Source of the DNA: Mycolicibacterium hippocampi
GTDB taxonomy: Bacteria; Actinomycetota; Actinomycetes; Mycobacteriales; Mycobacteriaceae
Length of the DNA: 64,000 nt
Direction of reading: 5' to 3'
Assembly (NCBI RefSeq): GCF_010723735.1
Contig: NZ_BLLB01000002.1
Location: 3,782,001-3,846,000, forward strand
The position numbers and the translations under genes were made by a program. This document shows positions 42,481-50,421 of the stretch, one piece after another. The notes under the pieces are model-generated. The model was given only the letters and a program-made list of their open reading frames with translations. It did no database searches and was not told where the DNA came from. The first letter of the stretch is position 1, and each line of letters opens with the position of its first letter.

Positions 42481-43477
42481 AGAGGGCACCATAGTTCACC
42501 CTCGTCGCGGTGGCGAGGATCGCGAGCAGGCACCCCGCAGCCGCCCAGATGCCCAGCGTGAGCAGCGGGGTCGCGGCGCCGTGCCCGCCGAAATAGGAGA
42601 TGCTGCGCAGCAGCGAGACACCCGAGCCCTGGGGCACCACCGCGGTGAACGTCGAGTAGAAGCCCGACAGCAAGGGACGACCGACCGGGCCCGCCGCCGC
42701 CGCATTGCCGACCACGACGAGGAACAGTCCCAGCAGCACCGAGGCCAGCACCCCGAACGCGGCCGCCACGCCGGTCACCGCACCGCCGACGGCCATCGCG
42801 TACAACCACAGCACTCCGAACACCTGCCATGTGTGGGTGGTGAGCGCACCGAGCACCGGCCCCACATAAACCGTCACCGAACCCGCCAGCACCGCCGAGA
42901 ACGCGGCGAGCGACAACGTGCGCCGGCCGAGTGTCGCGGGGTTGCGCACCGGCCCCATCAGGCGCCCGAGTAGCGCCGCCCCCAGGGAGGCGCCGATCGA
43001 GATGAAGATGACCGCGTAGAACTCGACGGTGCCGGACGGATCACCCGCGGACGTGGGGGCCACGTCCTCGACGACGGCCGCCAGACCGGCGCGCTGGGCC
43101 GTCTGCTGTCCGACGGTCTCGGCCGCGAGCGCCACGCTGTGCCCGCCACCGCCTGCCACGTAGATCGTCATGGCGTGCTCGGAAGTGACGGCGAAGGCAG
43201 TGTCGGCCCGCCGCTCGTACACCTGCTGGCGCGCCGCGACTGGATCGCCGACGACGTTGAGCGACAGCTCGCTCCGGTGTCTGAGACCGTCGACGATCTG
43301 TTCCGGTGCCGACACCGCGACCGTCAGATGGTGCAGCGTGGGCTTGGCGAATGCGCCGGAGTAGCTGGCGACCATCGCGAGCACGAAAACGGTCAACCCG
43401 GCCAGCGCGAGTGCCACGGTGCGCACCGCGGAACGGTCGCGGATCGCCTGCGTCTCGGGGGTGTGGTGTCTACCCAC
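42407..43477 (-). CDS. DUF3533/YhgE-like integral membrane protein
   Basis: 356 residues from GTG 43477, with an AGAAGGGA RBS and an 8-bp overlap with the TetR stop. One N-terminal transmembrane segment (TVALALAGLTVFVLAMVAS) is followed by an extracytoplasmic domain of about 110 residues and a C-terminal block of about five transmembrane segments. This is the layout of ABC-2-like/YhgE export-associated proteins. With a TetR regulator immediately upstream it may be an inducible exporter or stress protein; the substrate is unknown. Confidence 0.75.
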   Translation of the reverse strand: MGRHHTPETQAIRDRSAVRTVALALAGLTVFVLAMVASYSGAFAKPTLHHLTVAVSAPEQIVDGLRHRSELSLNVVGDPVAARQQVYERRADTAFAVTSEHAMTIYVAGGGGHSVALAAETVGQQTAQRAGLAAVVEDVAPTSAGDPSGTVEFYAVIFISIGASLGAALLGRLMGPVRNPATLGRRTLSLAAFSAVLAGSVTVYVGPVLGALTTHTWQVFGVLWLYAMAVGGAVTGVAAAFGVLASVLLGLFLVVVGNAAAAGPVGRPLLSGFYSTFTAVVPQGSGVSLLRSISYFGGHGAATPLLTLGIWAAAGCLLAILATATRVNYGALYGRRAECTRRTRGLLRSRLLPSAD

Positions 43478-44075
43478 GTCGTGGTCCCTTCTGAGTTTCT
43501 GAGATGCCGAGCAGCACATCGACGGTGTCCAGCGCCGCGGTCACGCGGGAGGACAGGTCGGTGGCCTCGGGTTCCTCCATCCATGACCGGAGAACCTCCA
43601 TGAAGCCGCCGACCAGGAACCGGGTCACCGATTCGGGGGGCAGGGGACTGATGGTCGAAAGCACCGCCATGCCGTGCGCCGCGATCTCCTCACATGCCGG
43701 GAGCAGTGCGGCGCGGAACGCCGTGACGACCCGCTGGGTAACGGCGCTGGGAACCACGTTGCGGTACATCGCGCGGTGGTCTTCGGCGAAGCCGAACAGC
43801 TGCAGGATGCGCCCCCGGGCGTCGCGACCGTCGCATCCGGCCACGGCGGCAGTGAACGCGTGCGAGAACGCCGTCGCCACCGCATCGTCGCGGTCGCGGA
43901 AATGCCGATAGAACACCTGGCGGCTGACCTGTGCTCTGGCCACCAGATCGCCGACGGTGATCTCGTCGACGGGACGCTCGTGTGCCATCGCAAACGCCGC
44001 AGCCCGCAGGCGGCTACGGACACGTTCGGCGCGGGGATCGACGCTGAGGCCGCGATCCGGCATTCGGGAAGGCAC
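43470..44075 (-). CDS. TetR-family transcriptional regulator
   Basis: 201 residues from GTG 44075 (ATG 44063 is an alternative). N-terminal helix-turn-helix ITVGDLVARAQVSRQVFYRHF (two adjoining parts, about 39-59) and a variable ligand-binding domain. Heads the operon TetR, membrane protein, TPR, GH13, all linked by overlaps. A perfect 9-bp inverted repeat begins 17 bp upstream of its start (44092-44117), so it most likely represses its own operon. Confidence 0.9.
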   Translation of the reverse strand: MPSRMPDRGLSVDPRAERVRSRLRAAAFAMAHERPVDEITVGDLVARAQVSRQVFYRHFRDRDDAVATAFSHAFTAAVAGCDGRDARGRILQLFGFAEDHRAMYRNVVPSAVTQRVVTAFRAALLPACEEIAAHGMAVLSTISPLPPESVTRFLVGGFMEVLRSWMEEPEATDLSSRVTAALDTVDVLLGISETQKGPRRG

Positions 44076-44091
44076 TCACCGAGCGTAGAGC

Positions 44092-44117
44092 ATTTCGTAG
44101 ACACTTGACTACGAAAT
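44092..44117. promoter_or_regulatory. TetR operator, perfect 9-bp inverted repeat
   Basis: ATTTCGTAG-N8-CTACGAAAT, perfectly symmetrical arms, in the divergent promoter region between the TetR gene and the PLP-dependent lyase gene. Confidence 0.85.
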
Positions 44118-44206
44118 ATCCGGTCATCTGAGCCACGCTCCGGCGACGTTGTGACCGCCGTCGCGCACCGACGGCCGGGTGTTCGACGGCGCTAGGCTGC
44201 TGTGTC

Positions 44207-45187
44207 GTGCAGCGGACGCGCCTCGACACCGCCCGGATTCGGGCCGCTCACCGGACGATCGACCCGGTTTTTCTGGACACTCCGTTCTACCGCTGCGCGG
44301 CACTCGAACCCAGCCTCGGATGCAGCGTCAGCATCAAGCTCGAGACGGCGAACCCGGTGCGCAGCTTCAAGGCTCGGGGCACCGAAGTGGTGGCGAGCCT
44401 GCTCGCCGACGGCGGTTCGCGAGCCGCGGTGTGCGCCAGCGCCGGAAACCTCGGCCAAGCCCTGGCGTGGTCCGGTCGCCGCCGGGGACTGGACGTCACC
44501 GTGGTGGCGCCGCGGGTGGCGCCGGCAGCCAAGCTCGACCGCATCCGCGCGCTGGGGGCGAGGTTGGAGTTGGTGGACGGTGACATCGAGGTGGCACGCG
44601 AGCGAGCGGTGACGCTGGCCCGCAGCGACGATATCCGGCTGGTCGAGGACAGCCTGGACATCGAGACGTGTGAAGGTGCAGCGACAATCGGGCTGGAACT
44701 GGTGGGCGCTGCGTCCTCGTTCGATGCCGTGCTGGTGGCACTCGGCGGCGGGGCCCTGGCCACCGGCGTGGGGCACGTGATGAAGTCCCTGGCACCCCAC
44801 ATCGAGGTGATCTGCGTCCAGCCGCTGGGCGCACCGGCGATGACACAGTCGTGGCGCCAACGTCGCGTCGTCACCACCGATTCGACCGACACCATCGCCG
44901 ACGGAGTCGCCGGTCGGCACCCCATCCCGGCCGTCCTCGACGACCTCCTTCTGGTCGCCGACGACGCCGTGCTGGTCCGGGAAGCCTCGATCACCGCGGG
45001 CATGCGGTTACTCTTCGACCACGCCGGCCTCGTCACCGAGCCGTCGGCCGCACTCGGCATCGCGGCGATCCTCGAAGACCGTGAACGTTTCGCCGGCCGA
45101 CACGTGGCGACCATCGTCTGCGGCAGCAACGTCGACCCGGGTACCTTTCACCGCTGGGTCACCGATGCGCCCTCCCAACGGCTTTGA
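44207..45187 (+). CDS. PLP-dependent threonine/serine dehydratase-like enzyme
   Basis: 326 residues, GTG start, probably leaderless (TAGGCT 8 bp upstream). Fold-type II PLP enzyme of the threonine dehydratase/serine racemase group: PLP lysine Lys55 in NPVRSFKARG, substrate loop CASAGNLGQALAW, Gly-rich phosphate loop VALGGGALATGVG (about residue 185), and C-terminal IVCGSNVD. No regulatory ACT domain, so it is catabolic in type. Substrate (Thr, Ser or a beta-hydroxy amino acid) unknown. Convergent with the NCS2 permease gene. Confidence 0.85.
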   Translation: MQRTRLDTARIRAAHRTIDPVFLDTPFYRCAALEPSLGCSVSIKLETANPVRSFKARGTEVVASLLADGGSRAAVCASAGNLGQALAWSGRRRGLDVTVVAPRVAPAAKLDRIRALGARLELVDGDIEVARERAVTLARSDDIRLVEDSLDIETCEGAATIGLELVGAASSFDAVLVALGGGALATGVGHVMKSLAPHIEVICVQPLGAPAMTQSWRQRRVVTTDSTDTIADGVAGRHPIPAVLDDLLLVADDAVLVREASITAGMRLLFDHAGLVTEPSAALGIAAILEDRERFAGRHVATIVCGSNVDPGTFHRWVTDAPSQRL

Positions 45188-45206
45188 TCGCATTGGCCTG
45201 TGCGAC

Positions 45207-46799
45207 TCAGTGGCCCGCCACCACCTCTGGTTCTTCCACGTCGACGGGATCGTCGGCGCCGGGCAGGAACGAGAACACGACACAGACGCTCCCGAAGAGC
45301 AGATAGCCGAGCGCGACCTGCGGGCTCGCCGCCCACGCCACCTCGGGGGCGTGGATGAGCCCGATGAAGGACAGCCCCGCACCCACCGCTGCCGCCCCGG
45401 CGGCATAACGGAACTTCTTGTCCAGGATGAAGGTGACCATGGTGCCCAGGATCAGGCCGACCAGCACGGCGCCCTCACCCAGCGTCTTCAATCCGTCGTA
45501 GACCACGCCAGCCCCGTTGAGCGCCTCGGAGGTCACCTCGGCCGCCGACGTGCCCGCCGCACTGAGCGCATTGTCGATCATCCCGCGACCCCACTCGGCG
45601 AGGTTGGGCAGCAGCGCGGCCACCACAGCCACGGCATGCAGTCGCGGCACTGCCTGAAAGGCCTGCGCGCCGATCAACAGACCTATGTAGAGCAGGATCG
45701 GCACGATGGCCGGAACCGGGAGCAGTGCGGCGAGTACTCCGAAAAGGCCGACGAAGCAGAGCATTCCGATGGCGGCACCACTGGCCAGTGAGTAGCTCGC
45801 GCGACCACCGGCATCTTTCCACCCGGGGTGCCCGATGTACACCGCGGGCGGGAACGGCGAACCGAACGCCGAACCGACCACGGCGCCCGCACCGTCGGCG
45901 AGCAGCACGCTGCGCAGGTTGTAGCTGTCGCCCGCCGCAGCGGCACTCTCGACGTTGCTCATCGCCTCGGTGAAGTTGTAGACGCCGAGTGGGATTGCCG
46001 TACCCAGCAGCGGTGCGAGGTCGGCAAGTCCGTTGAACAGCAGGTCGAAACGCAGGTCCGGGACACCGATGGCGATGTCGCTGACCGCCTGCCCGACATC
46101 GGGGGCCGACATGTAACCGCCTGCCCATCCGATCGCGGTCCCGACCAGCAGCGCCACCAACCCGATCGGAATCCCGCCGGGGATCCTCACGTTCGTGAAG
46201 AAACCGATCAGGATGATCGCCAGCACAGGCATGCCGATCCAGGCCACCTCCCACATCTGTGCGGCCGGTCGCATCGAGATGAAGGTGATGGAGATGCCCG
46301 CAAGCGTCCCCAGCATGGCCGCGCGGGGGGTCAGCTTGCGGATGTAGGGCCCGACGAACGCGCCGATCATCACGATCACACCGATCAGGAACGCCCACGC
46401 CAGGCCCGCCTGCCAGGCCTGGATCGGGTCGTCGGTGGCCAGGTACACCGGCAGCATGACCACGAAGACCACGATGAACATGTGTGGCACGCTCGGGCCG
46501 TACGGCAAGGCGGTCACGTCGGACCTGTTCTCTCGCTGCGCAAGTCGGCGCGCGAGGAAGGTGTAGTACAGGTTTCCGAGGATGAGGGCGACCCCGAGCG
46601 CGGGCAGTACGGTGCCCAGGACGTCGTCGGCGGGCACAGCGACCACCGCGATCATCAGCCCCGTGAGCGTCAGGACGTTGACCAGGATGTTGAAGCCGAG
46701 ACCGAAGAACGCGTTGGTGTCGCCGCGGGTCCACCACGGGATGGAGACCGGTTTCGCGGTCGGAGGATCGGCGGGTGGGTTGGTGACTTCGGTGCTCAT
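45207..46799 (-). CDS. NCS2-like nucleobase/purine-type permease
   Basis: 530-residue transporter with about 12-14 hydrophobic segments, RBS AGAGGA. It resembles the NCS2 (uracil/xanthine/ascorbate) superfamily: N-terminal FFGLGFNILVNVLTLTGLM, TALPYGPSVPHMF, and the helix-8/10-type motifs IPLGVYNFTEAMSNVESA and GSPFPPAVYIGHPGWK. It lies 31 bp downstream of the biuret amidohydrolase gene on the same strand, in an operon with allophanate hydrolase. The cargo is therefore plausibly biuret, a cyclic ureide or a related N-rich compound. Confidence 0.85.
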   Translation of the reverse strand: MSTEVTNPPADPPTAKPVSIPWWTRGDTNAFFGLGFNILVNVLTLTGLMIAVVAVPADDVLGTVLPALGVALILGNLYYTFLARRLAQRENRSDVTALPYGPSVPHMFIVVFVVMLPVYLATDDPIQAWQAGLAWAFLIGVIVMIGAFVGPYIRKLTPRAAMLGTLAGISITFISMRPAAQMWEVAWIGMPVLAIILIGFFTNVRIPGGIPIGLVALLVGTAIGWAGGYMSAPDVGQAVSDIAIGVPDLRFDLLFNGLADLAPLLGTAIPLGVYNFTEAMSNVESAAAAGDSYNLRSVLLADGAGAVVGSAFGSPFPPAVYIGHPGWKDAGGRASYSLASGAAIGMLCFVGLFGVLAALLPVPAIVPILLYIGLLIGAQAFQAVPRLHAVAVVAALLPNLAEWGRGMIDNALSAAGTSAAEVTSEALNGAGVVYDGLKTLGEGAVLVGLILGTMVTFILDKKFRYAAGAAAVGAGLSFIGLIHAPEVAWAASPQVALGYLLFGSVCVVFSFLPGADDPVDVEEPEVVAGH

Positions 46800-46830
46800 C
46801 TGATCCTCTTTCAGGCGGTCTTGGACGGTC

Positions 46831-47523
46831 TCAGGCGGGGATGGTGGTGAGATGGCGCAATGCCGCGATGACTTCCGGGGAGGCGGCCACCCAACCGAAG
46901 ATGCCGCCCTGCGCTTTGATCATTTCCAGGGCTACCCGCTGGAATTCGGGGAAATACGAACCCACGCAGTCGGATACGACCAGACACTCGTAGCCCCGGT
47001 CGTTGGCCTCGCGGGTGGTGGTGTGTACACACACCTCGGTGGTGACGCCGGTGACGAGCAGCTGGGTGATTCCCGCCCCGGCGAGGACGTCCGACAACTC
47101 GGTGGCGTAGAACGCGCCCTTCCCGGGCTTGTCAATCACGATCTCGCCATCGATCGGGGCCAGCTCGTCGACGATATCGTGGCCGTATTCGCCGCGGATC
47201 AGGATGCGGCCGTACTTGCCTACGTCGCCGATGCGTTTCGACGGCGCTCCCCGATCGAGCTTGGCCGGCGGGCAGTCGGACAGGTCGGGCTGATGGCCTT
47301 CCCGGGTGTGGATGACCATGACGCCCGCGGCGCGGGCCGCCGCGAGGAGAGCCGCCAACGGCGGGACCACCTCGAGCAACCTGCCCACATCATTGCCGAG
47401 GCTTTCGCCGAATCCACCGGGCAACAGGAAGTCTCGCTGCATGTCGATCAGGATCAGCGCGGTCTTGCCGGCGACGATCGGGAACGGGGACGGCTCGGCG
47501 GCTACGTCGATCCTCGGTGTCAC
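46831..47523 (-). CDS. Biuret amidohydrolase-like cysteine hydrolase (isochorismatase fold)
   Basis: 230 residues from GTG, overlapping the allophanate hydrolase stop by 4 bp (GTGA). The Asp-Lys-Cys triad of the fold is present: Asp27 (LIDMQRDF), Lys132/Lys135 (IDKPGKGAF) and Cys165 (TTEVCVHTT). Segments IHTREGHQPDLSD, IGDVGKYGRILIRGE and TREANDRGYECL closely follow biuret hydrolase BiuH. Predicted reaction: biuret to allophanate plus ammonia. Close relatives act on triuret, guanylurea or ureidoacrylate, so the exact substrate is inferred from the adjacent allophanate hydrolase. Confidence 0.85.
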   Translation of the reverse strand: MTPRIDVAAEPSPFPIVAGKTALILIDMQRDFLLPGGFGESLGNDVGRLLEVVPPLAALLAAARAAGVMVIHTREGHQPDLSDCPPAKLDRGAPSKRIGDVGKYGRILIRGEYGHDIVDELAPIDGEIVIDKPGKGAFYATELSDVLAGAGITQLLVTGVTTEVCVHTTTREANDRGYECLVVSDCVGSYFPEFQRVALEMIKAQGGIFGWVAASPEVIAALRHLTTIPA

Positions 47524-48935
47524 AGGTGCTCCTCTGCGGCAAGTGGGTTGACGGACAACGGTCGGGGTGCGGCCCGCGGGGCTCGTGGTTCGTCGAGGAT
47601 CTGCGCGGCCAGCGCGAGCACGGTGTCGTCACTGAGCGCCGCGCCCAGGAGCATGGCGCTGTACGGACGCCCGTCGGCGGTCACGCCGAGAGGCACTGCG
47701 GCGCCCAACAGGTCGAGGAGGTTCCCGAAATGCGTGTAGTGCCCGAGCACGGTGTTGCAGTCGATGGGTGCGGCCAGGACCTCGTTTACGGTGAACGTGG
47801 TTCCGATCGTCGGCACCACCAGCACGTCGATGTGCTGCCAGAGCCGGCCGACCACCGCCTTGAGTTCCTGCAGCCGCTGCAGTGCGGCGAACGCATCGAC
47901 CGCCGTGTATTCGTGCCCGCTCCGGAGGATCTCCCGGACCACCGGATGTATCGAATCCGGCTGCGCAGCCAGGAATTCAGCGAACTCGACGAGCCGCTCC
48001 GCGACCCAGGGGCCTTGGTACAGCAGGGAGCCGGCAGCCAGGAAGGGTTCCAGTGACACCTCGACGACCGCAGCCGTTCGTGAAAGGTTCCGACGGAACG
48101 CCAGGTGCGCGCGGCGCATCTCGTCGTCGCCGAAGAAGTCGAGTTCGGATTCGGGCGGCAGTCCCACTGTGATCGGCCCGCCGGGGAAGCGAGGGCCGCG
48201 ATCGCGGGACCACGGATCGCGATCGTCGCGGCCGATCATGACGTCGAGCACCCGGTCGACGTCGTCGATCGAACCCGCCATGACACTGAGGCAGTCCAGC
48301 GACTTGCAGGCCGGGACCAGGCCGACCGTGCTGATCAAACCGCGTGACGGCTTGAAGCCCACGACTCCGTTGAGCGCGGCGGGCACCCGGCCCGATCCGG
48401 CGGTGTCGGTGGCGACCGCAAACGGCACCTGGCCCAGAGCCACTGCCAGCGCCGAGCCCGAACTCGACCCGCCGGAGATCAGCTCGCCGCCGTACACGCT
48501 GCGCGGGACGGTGTGGGGTGTGCGGGTTCCGTTCAGGCCCGTCGCGAACTGGTCGAGGCTCGTCTTGCCCACATACAGTGCGCCCGCATCGAGGAGCCTC
48601 TGCACCGCAGGGGCGGTGGCCGACGCGACATACGAATAGTCCGGGCACGCCAGCGTGGTGGGCACGCCCTGGACGTCGATGCTGTCCTTGACCCCGAACG
48701 GGACCCCGTACAGCGGCAGCGTCCGGGCCCCTGGCCGCTGCTCGATCGCTTCGGCTGTCGCGATCAGCTGATCGCGGGGCACAGTGGACAGCCAGGTGCC
48801 GTCATCGCCGCGCGCTGCAATGGCGTCGGCCACCCGAGCCGCCGTCTTCGCGGGCGAACCGGTGCCACCGGCGTGTGAGGCGAGTATCTCCGCGACGGAG
48901 GGCCCGATGGATGGTCCATGGACAGTGTCGGCCAT
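47520..48935 (-). CDS. Allophanate hydrolase, amidase domain only (AtzF-like)
   Basis: 471-residue amidase-signature enzyme. Lys83 (GVKDSIDV), the cis-Ser stretch GGSSSGS (155-161) and nucleophile Ser181 (DTAGSGRVP) form the catalytic triad. GVPFGVKDSIDVQGVPTT and LACPDYSY are typical of allophanate hydrolases. Predicted role: hydrolysis of allophanate made by the downstream biuret hydrolase. Full-length AtzF/DUR1-type enzymes are about 600 residues; the C-terminal decarboxylation domain is absent here. A GntR-type operator begins 3 bp upstream of its ATG. Confidence 0.88.
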   Translation of the reverse strand: MADTVHGPSIGPSVAEILASHAGGTGSPAKTAARVADAIAARGDDGTWLSTVPRDQLIATAEAIEQRPGARTLPLYGVPFGVKDSIDVQGVPTTLACPDYSYVASATAPAVQRLLDAGALYVGKTSLDQFATGLNGTRTPHTVPRSVYGGELISGGSSSGSALAVALGQVPFAVATDTAGSGRVPAALNGVVGFKPSRGLISTVGLVPACKSLDCLSVMAGSIDDVDRVLDVMIGRDDRDPWSRDRGPRFPGGPITVGLPPESELDFFGDDEMRRAHLAFRRNLSRTAAVVEVSLEPFLAAGSLLYQGPWVAERLVEFAEFLAAQPDSIHPVVREILRSGHEYTAVDAFAALQRLQELKAVVGRLWQHIDVLVVPTIGTTFTVNEVLAAPIDCNTVLGHYTHFGNLLDLLGAAVPLGVTADGRPYSAMLLGAALSDDTVLALAAQILDEPRAPRAAPRPLSVNPLAAEEHL

Positions 48936-48937
48936 AA

Positions 48938-48954
48938 CTGTCGATTGTCGACAG
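48938..48954. promoter_or_regulatory. GntR-type operator, CTGTCGA-TTG-TCGACAG
   Basis: Perfect 7-bp arms with a 3-bp spacer. The core TTGTCGACA fits the TNGTNNACNA pattern of FadR/VanR-type GntR operators. It lies between a CATTCT -10-like hexamer and the allophanate hydrolase ATG, where bound repressor would block initiation. Confidence 0.8.
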
Positions 48955-48992
48955 AATGATGGCGATTTCGGGTCGCCCGTGTGTCGTTTGTG

Positions 48993-49664
48993 TTAGCGCT
49001 CCGACTCGAGACCGAGGTAGTGGAGGTGACCGTGGTGCAGAAGCGCCTGCACCACAACGGTGGGGTCGTTCATCTCCAGCGCGGACAGAATGGCCTTGTG
49101 CCGCTCGATTCCGTCGCCGGAATCGCGATGACGAGCTTCTTCGCGCAGGTTCTTGGCCATGGGGAGCTGCAGTTTCAGCAGGATCGGTTCCAGGGCGATG
49201 TCGAGCTGGCGGTTGGCGGCCAGCGCCACCACCGCTGCATGGAACTCCCGGTGTGCATCGTCGCGGTCCAGCGCGTCCTGCGCAGCATCCATCCGCTCGA
49301 GTGCGGCGCGGACCGGCTCGAGGGCGTGCTCGGGATCGGGGAGTGGCAACGCGGTTTCCACCGCGTGCTTCTCCAGCACATGACGAAGCCCGAACAACTG
49401 GATGATGTCGGTGGGCGACCATGCCGCGACCCGCGAGCCGCGACGAGGGAGGTGCTCGACCAGGCCCTGCTGCGCGAGCAGTCGCAACGCCTCACGCAGC
49501 GGCGCCCTGCTTATCCCGAAGTCGGCGCACAGTTGCTCCTCGACGATCTTGTCGCCGGGTGCGAGCTCGCCACTGAGGATCGCGTTGCGCAGTCGGTGGC
49601 CCGTCGCTTCGACAAGTGTGGCAGGCAACGCAACGCGCGACGGGTCATCATTCGGCGCGGCCAT
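48993..49664 (-). CDS. GntR-family regulator (FCD/VanR type)
   Basis: 223 residues from ATG 49664 (TAGGAG immediately upstream); a longer frame is unlikely. N-terminal winged helix: LRNAILSGELAPGDKIVEEQL, then FGISRAPLREALRLLAQQGLV. The C-terminal all-helical FCD ligand-binding domain has the metal-binding His positions (FHAAVVALA, HKAILSAL, and a final HHGHLHYLGL). It lies 57 bp upstream of the allophanate hydrolase gene, with the operator between them, so it probably controls the biuret/allophanate/permease operon. Confidence 0.9.
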   Translation of the reverse strand: MAAPNDDPSRVALPATLVEATGHRLRNAILSGELAPGDKIVEEQLCADFGISRAPLREALRLLAQQGLVEHLPRRGSRVAAWSPTDIIQLFGLRHVLEKHAVETALPLPDPEHALEPVRAALERMDAAQDALDRDDAHREFHAAVVALAANRQLDIALEPILLKLQLPMAKNLREEARHRDSGDGIERHKAILSALEMNDPTVVVQALLHHGHLHYLGLESER

Positions 49665-49785
49665 CGCTCCTATCGTAGGAACTAAAGCCCGGCGGCGCAC
49701 CGACAGCGGCGACGGCGCGATACCGGGCAGCTCCGGTGCAAGGCCCGGGGGAGACATGCCGGCTGCAACATGTTCTAGTCGAGGG

Positions 49786-50421
49786 GTGCTGGACTACACA
49801 CACGTCGAGAACCTCAGCGCGGCCGACGTCGAGCGGCTTCGGGCCGTCTACGAACCCCTGACCCGATCGGTGCGCGACCTCGTCGACGCCACCATCCGTA
49901 CCGAGGTCGACGCCGACACGGTGGCAGCTACGGTCGCCGAGATCGACGACGCCACAGCACGATTGCGCGAGAAGCAGCGCGAACTGTCGTTCGGCATCCA
50001 GTTCGGCGCAGACGGTGACTCGATGCCGTGGGGCAACGCGGTGATCGGCATACGCAACCCGACCGCTCCGCCGCTGGCCATCCGGCGGATGACGGACGAC
50101 CGCGGAGAGTGGGTCACCAGTGACTTCCACCTCGGCGCCGCATTCGAGGGGCCACCCGGGCACGTCCACGGTGGCGTCTCGGCGATGATCCTCGACCACG
50201 TGCTCGGTGACGCCGCGAGCACACCGGGCAGGCACCGTCTCACTGGCACCATCACGGTCCGCTACCGGCGGCTCACCCCACTGGGACGGATGCACGCCGA
50301 GGCCAGGGTGACGCACACCGAGGGCGCCAAGACCTACGTGGTGGGCCACCTCGCCGACGGCGACGGGGTGACGGTCGAAGCCGAAGGCGTTTTCATCGAG
50401 CCGAGGTGGGCCCGGGGCTGA
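49786..50421 (+). CDS. PaaI/THEM4-like hotdog thioesterase
   Basis: 211 residues from GTG 49786, where homology begins (VLDYTHVENLSAADVERL). N-terminal helical extension of about 65 residues, then a hotdog domain with FEGPPGHVHGGVSAMILDHVLG (HGG and catalytic Asp). Predicted acyl-CoA thioesterase; substrate unknown. Convergent with the FUSC gene, whose 3' end it overlaps by 29 bp. Confidence 0.85.
   Translation: MLDYTHVENLSAADVERLRAVYEPLTRSVRDLVDATIRTEVDADTVAATVAEIDDATARLREKQRELSFGIQFGADGDSMPWGNAVIGIRNPTAPPLAIRRMTDDRGEWVTSDFHLGAAFEGPPGHVHGGVSAMILDHVLGDAASTPGRHRLTGTITVRYRRLTPLGRMHAEARVTHTEGAKTYVVGHLADGDGVTVEAEGVFIEPRWARG

Noticed and set aside
40873..42561. 562-codon frame antisense to the TPR gene
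   Set aside because: Antisense shadow; the TPR protein is supported by repeats and operon overlaps.
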